Positions 54,457 through 64,000 of a stretch of DNA of 64,000 bases are shown here, piece by piece (position 1 is the stretch's first letter; every line of letters starts with the position of its first letter). The stretch covers positions 1-64,000 of the forward strand of contig JAJEKV010000759.1 of NCBI GenBank assembly GCA_021234155.1. The letters are read 5' to 3'. Source of the DNA: Isoetes taiwanensis (Eukaryota; Streptophyta; Lycopodiopsida; Isoetales; Isoetaceae). The position numbers and the translations under genes are program-made. The notes beneath the pieces are model-generated. The model saw nothing but the letters and a program-made list of their open reading frames with translations. It made no database searches and had not been told where the DNA came from.

Positions 54457-55790
54457 CTGAAACAAACATTGAATATAGTAAGCATTTATACATGAAGCAA
54501 AACAAGGTAAAAAAATAATACTCGTATGTACAAGCATGGTGAGCATTATGTTTGATACTACATAATTCAAAAGGGTAGATTAAAGGTGCCATAACAATTG
54601 TCCAAGGATCTTATTCCATGGAACTATGTTCAATTGCATCCCTAGTTCTTGCCCTTTTCTTTAACATGAGTACTTACCAAAATCAGAAAAAATACAAAAG
54701 AATGTTTAGCCAAACTGACTGCTTCTGCATTTCTATGCAATGCATCCATTCCAGCCCCATACAAAAACTAGTCCCAAAAACAGTCGGATATCCACATCAA
54801 GAGAATGGGAGACATCCCATACTCAACCATTCTAAACAAGAGGGAGGAGCTGGACTTGTAGGCCATTGCTTTCTGTACACAATCTTTGAGCATGCATAGG
54901 CTGCTATAGCAAAGAAATACGTGGATAACTGCAATGGGCAACATATGCATCTGATGAAATGCCTTGATTATTGAAACCTTCCAGTAGCAACAGCCCGCAG
55001 ATCTGTGTAGCACATGTCTGCCCCTATGTTAGAACACGCCATTATTTTTCTCCATCCTTCTAGACAACCATCCAACAAAAACAATGCTAAAATTCCATTC
55101 CACAAAAGTTGATCTTGACAGATACAAACAAATAATCATTATTAAAAAGTTGATTTATGTCTTTCGATTTCAAAGCATCAGAGCTCCGACTAGCTAGAGA
55201 ATTTCGGGTTGATAAGATACTTGTCATTTTGGAATATTATAGCTTCCTTGGACAACCGGCAATCCTTAAATACTACCTATAACCGAATGATAGTAATGAT
55301 CTATGTAACCACCTCAGTAAGAATCATATGGCATTAACTGGGTTGAGAAAGACTGGCTTGAGAAGACATGGCAAAGGATTTTAACAAACTTGAAGCTGGA
55401 TTATATCATGTAGACTGCAACAATCAAGACGATAAGACACAGCCCACTGCAGACAAAACAACTTATGGCTCAAATATCATTGTATAACAGGTATCTGTAT
55501 CTGACCTCCTTATTGACAAAACAAATAGTACATGATCGCCTGTTCTGCATGTAACCACGTGCATTTGGCCTTCAAATTACCACCAATTGAACATGAAGAA
55601 TTTTGCTTGCGGAAAGGTTAAACACCGAAAGTTAAACACCGAACGTCAGCACAATTTGGGGGCAAATGCAAGCTCGGATGAGAATCAAATCATGTGCAGG
55701 AGTGTCAGAGGTGCGTGAATTGCTAAACAGTAGAGAAATCAAAAGCCCAAAGCGGAAACCTAGACGACAGATCCACGTAATGTAAGAGAG
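54457..55790 (-). other. Intron-like interior of the desaturase pseudogene
   Basis: AT-rich, no repeats and no persuasive gene. The exon that should hold the second His-box continuation (between WRF and VDIAW) was not found, so it is deleted or too diverged to see. Confidence 0.5.
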
Positions 55791-57496
55791 ACCTTTCAGA
55801 ATATACACATTACACCAATCAAAACGCCACATGCTATGGTTAGGATACATAACCTCAATCAAGTCCTAACTCCATCACTAAGCACTTTCAAGTTTGGCTT
55901 TTTGAAAATGAGTTGTGTTCACGGTCATGACCAATAACAAACAATCATGTCAATGCAGTTCTCAGGAACAAATAGACAAATGGACAAAGATACCAAGGAG
56001 CAACTACAAGAGCCGCATATCCTACCGCCACTACGGAGAAAGTAACTACCACAGTCTTCCATGCCTTTAGATCATCAATCTCACCTGTTATATACCAATG
56101 ATAATGAGACACACATCAATAAAAATCTATCTAGAGAAGCAATAGATTGTGGGACCAGATTCATGAAGTTTACGTTTTTCAACAGTTTCAATTTCATTAG
56201 AAGCTCTCAGAAACTTCTTTAGGCAATGTCTTTACAACATCACTTATTGCTAACCCTTCAGGTATCTATAAAATGATTGGATGATATAAGATCTCATGGC
56301 CATTATAAACAAAGAGAACAATGTTCACAGAATTACGTACAGGTTCTGCAAGTTGTGTAAAGCCAAGGACTGAAGTATAAGACTCCTTAACAGGCACTGA
56401 AATAGCTCATACTGCCATACAAGTTTTCTTGAGTTGCTGCAAATAAATAGTAAGCACACAATTTCTTAAGACTCGATGGTTTCAATCGAACACATTTGAG
56501 CTTGAACAGGAAATATGGAAAAAGTTTATGAGTAGAGACAGCCATTAAAAAACATAATTGACATGTTTATCAGGTGAATACTATAACTAAATATCCAAGA
56601 TCACTTCATTATCGAAAAGCCAGACATCAATCTAGACAAGGGATCATATTTCTGAGAACCAATTAAACTATTGAGCATCCACAAATGTTACATAAGCTAC
56701 CTAAACAGATCCGCAAGAGATAGAAGGAAAGAAGGCTCAAAACTTAAAGGTCAAAGAGTTATTTATTGATTGGGTTTGCTACTAAACAGGAAAAAATAGA
56801 GGGCTTACTCAGGGGTTATATCTGGTCAACCATATGCATAGAAACAAAGCATAGTTTAGTCCTGTGCATAAGAAAAGCTGTTGCAGAATAGTAGACAAAA
56901 ATAGCATGGAGATTTTTGTCCCTATGAGGCCTATCTTTGCACATCAAGCTATTCTATCTCCTACGGTGAATACATCATAGAAACAACAACTATAGACATG
57001 AAAGAAGATGTCCACACTAAAATCTTCCAGAAGCAACCTAAGTCTATATTTTTGTTTTCATTTAACTATAGACTTAAGAACAGAACAGAGCTTACTTTAC
57101 TAAGTCGCAATCTTTACCGTGTCGAATGGCTACCGGAGCTAGGGCACGTTCTTCCTGCAAACATAATCGTAGTACAGAGGGGATTATAGATGGAAAGAAC
57201 TAGCTAAAACGCATGAAAAAGGAAGGTGAAGGCAGCCTACGGACTCATTTCGACCCCTCTTCTCTGCCACCATCGCTCCTCCGCCACCGTTGCCCAATCT
57301 GTTCAGAGAGAGAAAGAGCGCCATACGGAAGGCGCTTTCCAAGCAAATTTTAAAATGAATTAGTGGAAGCGGCGGGAAAAATTGCAAAATGTTTTCGTTT
57401 CGTATTATGCCACAAAATTGTTCTTTTTTAATTCTTTTTGGGGTTGCCCTTTAAGGGCAAGCATAAACATGCCTAAGTAGTAATACATATGTGCAA

Positions 57497-57690
57497 GGTA
57501 ACCGGCCGGAATGAGGGGTTTCCGCCGGTAACCGGTGGGCGCGCCGGCGGGGCTGTAACCGGCGGAATGAGGGGTTTCCGGCGCAGAATCGGCAGCGGCG
57601 CCATTGCATACCACACAGCCAACCACCTTTGCCGGTTTACCGGCCGAAAACCCCTCATTCCGGCCGGCTACCTCACGTAAACCGGCATTT
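57497..57690. repeat. GC-rich inverted and direct repeats around CCGGAATGAGGGGTTT
   Basis: ggaatgaggggtttccg occurs twice in direct orientation (about 57508 and 57563) and once inverted (aaacccctcattccgg, about 57647). Each lies within ccggcc/aaccgg-rich sequence. The segment can fold into a long GC-rich hairpin and is very different in composition from its AT-rich surroundings. Confidence 0.8.
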
Positions 57691-58514
57691 GGGGGAAATT
57701 CCATTCTTGGATTTTTGCATGATGGGGACCTCCAAGATCCACGGCTATGGCCTGGATATGGCCTAATATTACGAAGACAGAGGATTTTATTGAAGGTCTA
57801 ACCCTGTTCTGAGGATTTTATTGAGGATTTTATTGATTCTTCCCGCTTTATCTCCGCTATCTTCTGATCTCCCCTTCCTTACCTGGTGTTCTGGATGCAG
57901 CGGATAGCAGCGGATGCAGTGCAGGGATGAATCTAGACAAGTCCATCTGAAAATCTTTGCGAATATTGTTGTTCCGAAAGCAGATTTCTGGAAGCATCCG
58001 AAAATTCTTGCACAAGGAAATCTTTGTTTTGCTCTTCTTGGTTGCTGCTTGGTTGTTTTGATTGGGAATGCCGGTTGCTCATCTCTTGGGGCCAGGCCAT
58101 GGCTCCTAACGAATCTTCTGCGGCTTTCCGGTTCCCAATATTACGTTAATTGCTGGGACCTGTTCTGGCCGACTCATTATCTCCTATGCTCCATAATCTT
58201 GCACCCAAAAATAACCTATAATTTTTGGCATATTGTCTGGATCCAAGGCTTGTACTGTCGCAAATACAAGATGTGTAGCCTCTGAGGCATCCATCTTTAC
58301 AGCAGACATAGGTTCCTGCTTTAGAAAAACCATGAAAATCATGAAAATCATGCTTCATGATCTCGAACAGGGGCTTTGTTGGCCGCTCGAATGGGAAGCT
58401 CTGCTCTGCTCTGCTCTAAAGTCATGAATGGGAAGCTCCAAACGCTCTGCTCTACCGGCTATAGCGAACAAATAGGGAATATTTTAGGAATTTCCCCCAA
58501 ATGGCGGTTTACGG
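57677..58514. mobile_element. Possible element with 26-bp inverted termini
   Basis: GTAAACCGGCATTTGGGGG plus AAATTCC at 57677-57703 has an inverted counterpart at about 58488-58513 (GGAATTTCCCCC, then AAATGGCGGTTTAC). The 0.8 kb between has mixed composition and no intact gene. No target duplication was found. It could instead be two inverted fragments of the GC-rich repeat next to it. Confidence 0.45.
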
Positions 58515-59227
58515 CAGAGATAATTGGATACACATGGCAAGGATTTTGCATGTGCTAAAATATATATTTGATGGATAGTTAAGAATTTGGAAGAGTCGAA
58601 AAATCAAAAGCAGTTTTAGCTGGGCCAAAATTAGACCTCGAATCTTTTGTGGCATTGCAACTTGTAAGCTGACAGTCCGAGGTGCAGACCAGACCATTCA
58701 GGAATTCAAAAAACACTGTTTTCTTTACATGGATGGGATATTCTTTACATGGATGGCATTCTTTACATTGTTTTAATTACATCTGTGTGTTATTTATCTA
58801 TGTGTTATTCATCTGTGTGTTGTTCCTCAGTAGTCTCAAATGCTGGCACAATAGTCTCAAATGCTGTTGAAAAAAGATAAACTGGCATACAAGATTCTGG
58901 CAAATAAGATGGTGCAGCTATTGGGATATTACCCAAAATGGCTTCAGGTGCGCAACTCTAATTATCAGCTTAGCATTCTCCATTTCAAGCCCCTCCATAG
59001 CACGGCACTACTCATTGAATAAGCTTATGCTTGTAGCCTATCATTGAAAGTAAACCACAGGAGGAACTTCAATGCTTGAATATCCACCCAGCGATGTTCG
59101 ATTGAATCTGGCGCCCGGTATGCCCGGGCGAATTCATTGAAAAAACAAATTAGTGATTTCGCGCCATGAGCTAATACCATTCACTTGTAATTTAAATGCC
59201 ATGCGTGTATCCTGTATTGTACTTTAA
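58515..59227. other. No gene seen; short direct repeats
   Basis: ttctttacatggatgg is repeated three times at 58720-58765, and a ctgtgtgttattcat-type microrepeat lies at 58780-58825. A small GC-rich hairpin, CGCCCGG-TATGC-CCGGGCG, is at about 59114-59132. Otherwise AT-rich unique DNA. Confidence 0.5.
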
Positions 59228-59530
59228 AGCAGTACTGTAATTTCTTCAGAAGCTGTACTGTAATTTTTAAATTCGAGAGAGCTGAAGTGAAATCACGTCA
59301 GGTGCGAAATATGTTTGTGTGCAAAATGTTTACATTGTGCAGGTCCAATACACGCCTGGCGTGAACTGCATAAAGCTAATTACTGTGTGCAATTCACGCC
59401 AGGCGTGTATTGGACTGCTTGACAATTTAAACATTTTGCACACAAACGATCTCACTTCAGCTCTCTCAAAATTAAGAATGAAAGAGCCAGAATTCAAAAC
59501 AGTTTCTGAAGAAATTACAGTTATGCTTTC
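59228..59530. repeat. Fold-back element, arms of about 140 bp
   Basis: The left arm (actgtaatttcttcagaag, then gagagagctgaagtg, then ttgtgtgcaaaatgtt, then ccaatacacgcctggcgtg) is repeated in reverse complement after a centre of about 15 bp near 59385 (aagctaattact). Arms are imperfect, with small loops. The structure looks like a fold-back MITE; a hairpin RNA precursor is possible but unproven. Confidence 0.85.
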
Positions 59531-59762
59531 AAGTTAGAGTTGACACTAAAGAAACATATTGCAGTCATTAATCCTTGTATTGCCATTGAAAATTTTTACA
59601 TAAGGCCTTTTATTAGAGTTGCCAGAATTCAAATTCAAACCTGCCGAAATTACGGTTCTGCTTTCAAGTTAGAGTAGAAACTAAAGAAACATATTGCAGT
59701 CAGTAAATCCTTGTATTGCCATTGAAAAATTTTACATAAGGCCTTTTATTAGAGTTGCCCAG
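59485..59762. repeat. Tandem duplication of about 140 bp
   Basis: gccagaattcaaa to ttttattagagttgcc is present twice (about 59485-59621 and 59622-59760). The first copy overlaps the outer part of the right fold-back arm. Confidence 0.85.
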
Positions 59763-59902
59763 CTCTGTGTTACAAAATTACAGAAGTTCTAGGCAGTTTA
59801 AGGAGATGCCTAGCTCCATTCATAATCCTCATTTGAGGCCTTTTTTGGAGATGCCCAGCTCGCTCTTCTGAACCAAAAACTAAATAACAAAAAAAAAAAA
59901 AT

Positions 59903-60257
59903 TCAGCCCTCTACCTCCTCCTCTTCTTCCTCCTCCTCTTCTTCCTCTGAGCTTTCATCTGCCATCCTCGTCAGGATGTCTTCGGCAGATCTTCGTCTTG
60001 GAGGAGGAGAGAGGGCGTCCATAATCATTTTGCTTTTTTTTCTTCTTCTAATTCTTCCGCCATTCTTCATCTGCTTCCTCCATTTCTTCTTCTTTCTCAA
60101 TCTCGTTCTCCATCTCCTCATCCGAATCAAGGGGAGTATGGGGGACTCGGGTCGGCTTGGTCTTTGGTGCTCGGATAATCTTTTCGGTGAAGCTTGCCCG
60201 AAGAAATAACTCCTCGCAATTATCCGGTTGTGGTGCAGAGAGCAGCCACGGTGGCAT
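59903..60257 (-). pseudogene. Acidic, Lys/Arg- and Glu-rich protein remnant
   Basis: Two minus-strand frames together read as one protein. The first is MPPWLLSAPQPDNCEELFLR through PLDSDEEMENEIEKEEEMEE (60257 to about 60050). The second, in another frame, has SPPPRRRSAEDILTRMADESSEEEE to an all-Glu tail (to 59903). The frame change lies in a Lys/Arg/A-rich stretch around 60040-60060. Acidic tails of this type are common in nuclear proteins; I do not recognise the family. A short intron instead of a frameshift is possible. Confidence 0.45.
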
Positions 60258-60459
60258 CTCGCGGGGGGGGGAATGGATTTCTTTATCAATTTTTTATCGC
60301 CTCTTCGCCTCTGGGGGCTTAGTCCGGTGGGATGGGCGGGGACAAGGCCGGGCAGCATGGCTCACCATGGTAGAAGGAAGAAAGGAAGAAAGGATTGGCG
60401 CTAGAAGGAAGAAAGGATTGGCGGTTGAAAGAATGGAGGGTTTCTTATAGGCGCGGTTG

Positions 60460-61080
60460 TAATTATGATTCCATCACATCATACAAGATTTATATCATAT
60501 CTAATTACCTATCATTACTTCTATTGAATTAATTCGCCCTAGGTTATCATAATTCTCTATAGAATTACCCACATGTCAGCTATACTTAAAACCTATGTTT
60601 TCATTAATTTTGTATAATTACCTAGACCCCAGCTATACTTACAACCAACTTTGGCCCATCTAGATTCACGACCTATACTTACCTCATTAGTACTACTAGC
60701 ATACACCCTATGTTACCATTAATTTTGCAATAATTACCTACACCTGAGCTATACTTACAACCTATTTTTGGCTGCACTTACAACATATATTTGTCCATTT
60801 AATGGTTTTCTTGGTATTTCTTAAAGTTCCCTTTAATCGGTTCTCAAAATTACTTTGTCCTTTTTTCGAACTAATATTAAGACATTTCACTTTATATAGG
60901 TGAAGCGTGTGGATCCTAAAAAGGGTAAAAATGTAATGCCTATCCCCCCAACATGTTTCAAGATTGTTACCACATGTTCTTATCACATTGTTACCCCATT
61001 GTAAACATTGTTCTTGTAGGTCAATGTTGTGGACCTCCCAAAGGGTGTTGAAATTTGAGACTACTAAGCAAATTGTCCTC
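60460..61080. other. AT-rich stretch with diverged repeats, no gene seen
   Basis: Words such as ccattaattttg.ataattacct, agctatacttacaacc and cctatgtt recur three times between 60540 and 60790, an old tandem duplication. The rest may be upstream sequence of the gene at 61083. Confidence 0.5.
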
Positions 61081-61082
61081 TG

Positions 61083-63721
61083 ATGAGGTTGGATTGGAAG
61101 AATAAGAAGGTGAAAGTGAAGCACCAATGCAATAAGGAGCTAGTAGGTGAAGGAACTATCATACTAGCTGATCCTATCCAGGCTGTCAATGATGAAAGGT
61201 TAGGAGAGGATAAAGTGGGTGTGGCCATAACAAGTTTAGAGGAAAAATGGAAGGAAAAAGGATCAAATCACCAGGATTGCACTGCTTGTATTAAACAATT
61301 GGAGGTTCCATGCATCATGCCATGGCCTATAGCCTGCATTGAGTTTATAGGAGAATTTCTTTTACCAGAGCCAGAGGTTGTGGATGACACTGATTTTCTT
61401 AATGCACCTCCAATAGGTGCCAGGACCACATTTTCAGAGAAGAGGGCACACTCAGTGATGAAACATTATCCTAGCAAGAGGTCCAAGTCAAGTAGTGATT
61501 GTTCACGCACTTGTGATGAGAGGAGGACTTACATGTACTCCATTCATGAGCTTGCACTTCAAGATGAAAAATTTCCAAAGAAAAAAAAAATACCCACTGC
61601 TAGGGACATGGATATGTAAAGTTGCATGGATACATATTCATGGCATTCCAATTTCATCTTGGCAAAATTGGCAAGCAAGTCATGCAAAGGGGAGTAAAAT
61701 TGCATTACATGGAAATAATGGCATGTTGAGGCCAACTTCTAGGATCCTGGCTGCTAGGGAGGTTTTTGAAAAATATGTTGAATTCAATGCTGAGAATATG
61801 CCACATAAAAGTAGGAAAGATCAACAGGGAAAAATAGTTGTCGAGAAGAGATTGCCATCCCATTGTACCCAGAAGAGCATATTGGAGGAAGTGAATGCTT
61901 TGCTTCGAGAACTACAGGTACCTGCAATATCTCAACCCAGCTTCAGTAGACTATGGAGCAAGCACTTCAAGCATGTCACTATAGACACTTCGAACAACTT
62001 TGCAAAGTGCAACTTGTGTGCTAAGTTGAAAGAGATTCTTGATAAGACCAAGCAACCAAGCCAAAGGGCTAAGATAAGGGAGCAAATGAAAGATCACATG
62101 ACAGACCAACTATCATGTAGATCCACTTATTGGATGTGGAGAACATTATCATGTTTGGAATATGTTTGTATTATACATGACAAGATGGATCAATCGAAGA
62201 CTTGTTTGCCACAGTATAGTTACATACCCAAGCAAATCAATAGAGCTTATCCTTTGCAAGTCTCTCTGACAGGTGCAATAGTGCATGGCTCGGTGCCAAT
62301 TTATTATGGCCATTTTAGTTTGCAATTGTGGAGTGATGGTCCTGATTTTCATATTGGAAGTGTGATGAGGTGCTTGAGGAACTATGAGAGTGGTTATTCT
62401 GGTGACCTCCACAACCCTGGAGGTGGTAGCCAACCACTCTTCAGTGCATTGTTGGATAGAAAGCCTAATAATTTAGAGAAGTTTACTAAGGCAAGGTTTA
62501 GGAAGTCAAGGTGCTTGAACATGTTGGAGCCTCAAGTTCACGTCCCCAACCTCGAGATCTACCACCAAGGTTCCTCCTCCAACTTGACAATTGTGCTGGA
62601 CAGAATAAAAACAGGTATATGTTCTCATTCCTATCTTATTTAACAGCCGTGGGTGTCTTTGAAAGAGTGAATTTAGGGTTCTTAATGCCTGGACATACTC
62701 ATGAGGATGTGGATGCATTGTTTGGGAAGTATAGTGCGCAGTTGAAATCTCAAACTGTGACCAATCTTTCTAGACTAATGGAAGTTCTTAGTGAATGCAT
62801 TTCACCTTCTCCTATAGGGTTGATCATACAAGAGGTGCCTGATTGGAAGAATTTTATCGAAGGTTATGCTCTTGATATGGAAGGTCAATCTAGACCTCTT
62901 CAGTACACTTTCTGGGTCATGGGAAATAAGCCAATCATGCAATGGAAGATGAGACCTTCAGATGATAAATGGAGGCCAGATGAGGGAGTACCTATATGGC
63001 ACGAAGATGAAAATGGTAAATCTAAGATTCCAAGGGGTCAACCAAAAGCTCTTAAGCCTTTTCCAGAGGTGGATTCATTGCAAAGCACATTGGACGGCAT
63101 TTCTGAATACATCAAGTATTGGAAAAATAACCCCGATGATACCAACCTTGCATTGATAGATTATTGGACATAGGTACATGGATTATTGGGACAAGTAGAC
63201 ACATCCTCTGATGAACTCAAAGATGGATGGCTACCTAAGACTAGGTGGAGAGACTTGATATTACCTGAGGAAGCTGATGATGTGGTTAGTAGTATTCGCA
63301 AGTCCATGGCTCCTCCCATTTCTTTGAAAAACACTATGTTGGTCCTAGGAAAGGAAGGCCTAAATATCTCGGGCTGGAGGATTATGATCCCAAAGATGAC
63401 TTGCTTTGCCATCAATTTGCACTTATAGTACCAGAGCGCAAAGAGATATACCCTGTGTGGATGGGTTACACCATCTCAGAGGTTTGCAAAGAAGTAGGTG
63501 ACCGCAATGTGAACAAAGTTCGTGTGGAGTGGTGGTGTCCAGTGCACCAGTTAAATGCAGTGGCAGAGGAAGAAAGGTATAGAGACTGTTGGACAAAGAA
63601 ATGGAAGAGAAACCCTATTGAAGGGGATGATTGGGTTGAGTTAGATACTATTTTGTTTTCATGGACCCCAAAAAGGTCATCGAGTGCAAGACTGCTAGGG
63701 TTACAATACCTATGGAAGTGA
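61083..63721 (+). pseudogene. DUF7869-type protein gene, decayed
   Basis: Plus-strand frames read as one protein of about 850 residues. An N-terminal part (61083-61619) is followed after an A10 run by a helical region with a CNLCAKLKEI zinc-like motif (about 62010) and HDKMDQSKT (62185). Next is the core LQLDNCAGQNKNRYMFSFL (62577) with GFLMPGHTHEDVDALF (62680), and finally VPERKEIYPVWMGYTISEV (63430). The conserved D-N-x-x-x-Q-N-K-N and G-H-T-H-E-D-x-D motifs are those of the DUF7869 family, of unknown function and widespread in repetitive gene families. Breaks: A-run shift near 61590, shift near 62500-62560, TAG at 63171, shift near 63345. Some could be introns, so a living gene is not excluded. 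Confidence 0.65.
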
Positions 63722-63937
63722 GGAAGAAAGCTATGATATCTCTAGGGGTCAATTCTGAGAAGTAATTGGCAATATGTAACTCGACATGCATATGTGAAAT
63801 ATTTTAAATTTTTAATGCAATCATGTTGTGCTGTTATAAAAAAAAGTCACATTCTCGATGCAAATTTACTAACCCTGGGAAAAGAAGTGCCAAAATGGTC
63901 CAAAATCCTGACATAAATCCAATTTAAATGAATGATG
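63722..63937. other. 3' flank of the DUF7869-type gene, no gene seen
   Basis: AT-rich. It ends where the array-unit sequence begins. Confidence 0.5.
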
Positions 63938-64000
63938 GTTCTAGGGAGATGGAGAGGAGCCAGCACTAGGGACCAGGGGCAACATTTTGAAAGTCGAGAA
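63938..64000 (+). pseudogene. Arg/Glu-rich secreted-protein repeat, copy 8, fragment
   Basis: agggagatggagaggagccagcac matches the interior of the ORF (for example 25130-25175) with a junction at about 63944 that drops upstream bases. It continues beyond the window. It shows that the array family is also present on the far side of the desaturase and DUF7869 region. Confidence 0.8.

Larger units (their letters stand above)
53390..57340 (-). pseudogene. FAD6-like plastid omega-6 fatty-acid desaturase, decayed
   Basis: Plastid omega-6 desaturases put a second double bond into oleoyl groups of chloroplast lipids using a di-iron centre held by three His boxes. Minus-strand exons recognised in order: 56341-56396 (VPVKESYTSVLGF), 56214-56270 (PEGLAISDVVKTLPKE), 55914-56084 (GEIDDLKAWKTVVVTF, then VAPWYLCP, then GHDREH), about 55800-55862 (VMYPNHSMWRFD), 54405-54456 with 53611-53736 (VDIAWQPF, then WYFWHFDVSKYRP) and about 53390-53521 (SLVAIAAFALIVLV). 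Order and spacing match FAD6. Faults: TGA in place of Gly before LFVIGHD, second His box lost (WRFDWCN), exon split by a CACTA element, third His box and C-terminus not found. The 57180-57340 region may be the 5' exon. Confidence 0.8.

Noticed and set aside
59100-59140. GC-rich hairpin CGCCCGG-TATGC-CCGGGCG as another Helitron 3' end
   Set aside because: No CTAG-like end follows at the right distance on either strand, and no matching 5' end was found.

Overview
This window looks like repeat-rich nuclear DNA of a land plant. The evidence is a decayed, intron-bearing plastid-type omega-6 desaturase gene, a CACTA transposon, L1-type retroposons, Helitrons, and a promoter with clustered RY (CATGCA) motifs. 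A seedless plant such as a fern is my guess, but the sequence does not prove it. No RNA gene, CRISPR array or prokaryotic feature was seen. No protein-coding gene is clearly intact.

Positions 1-48400 become simple once the transposons are mentally removed. What remains is a tandem array of a roughly 1.7-kb unit. Each unit carries an RY-rich promoter with a TATA-like box, an open reading frame for a signal-peptide protein extremely rich in Arg and Glu, and a conserved 3' flank. Seven copies lie in the array and an eighth fragment lies at the right edge of the window. Nearly all are broken by frameshifts, stops, deletions or insertions; the copy at 47664-48329 is the least damaged.

The array is split by nested Helitrons. 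Termini were called from four signs: a 5' TC followed by an AT-rich TTATATTATAA-like stretch, a 3' hairpin TGCCCAGC-AAC-GCTGGGCA about 10 nt before CTAG, insertion between A and T, and an exactly matching empty site elsewhere in the window for most of them. Outer elements are 955-10038, 15567-24208, 25528-31484 and 34671-46813 (all minus), with a truncated copy at 14059-14872. Inner elements are 5135-8932, 7049-8919, 19578-23094, 28379-31471, 39183-43450, 39208-41366 and 43451-46792. Only two elements keep coding remnants of the transposition protein, the last part of a Pif1-type helicase. Most inner elements instead carry 1-2 kb of almost pure purine on their sense strand.

Three patterns stand out. 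Helitrons have repeatedly landed within 13-25 bp of the 5' end of a resident Helitron, in opposite orientation, giving head-to-head Russian-doll structures up to three deep. One A|T site holds two complete Helitrons head to tail. At 20545-21240 the sequence alternates, island by island and in order, between flanking Helitron sequence and C/T-rich tract; this is either an unusual conversion product or a consensus artefact.

Positions 48400-52762 hold an unexplained GC-richer block, a Helitron lacking its 3' end (49050-50955) and a complete small Helitron (51297-52762). From 53390 to 57340 on the minus strand lie recognisable exons of a FAD6-like desaturase pseudogene, one of them split by a 665-bp non-autonomous CACTA element. 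Positions 57480-60780 hold fold-back and tandem repeats and an acidic-protein remnant. A decayed plus-strand gene with a DUF7869-like core fills 61083-63721, and the array unit reappears at 63938.
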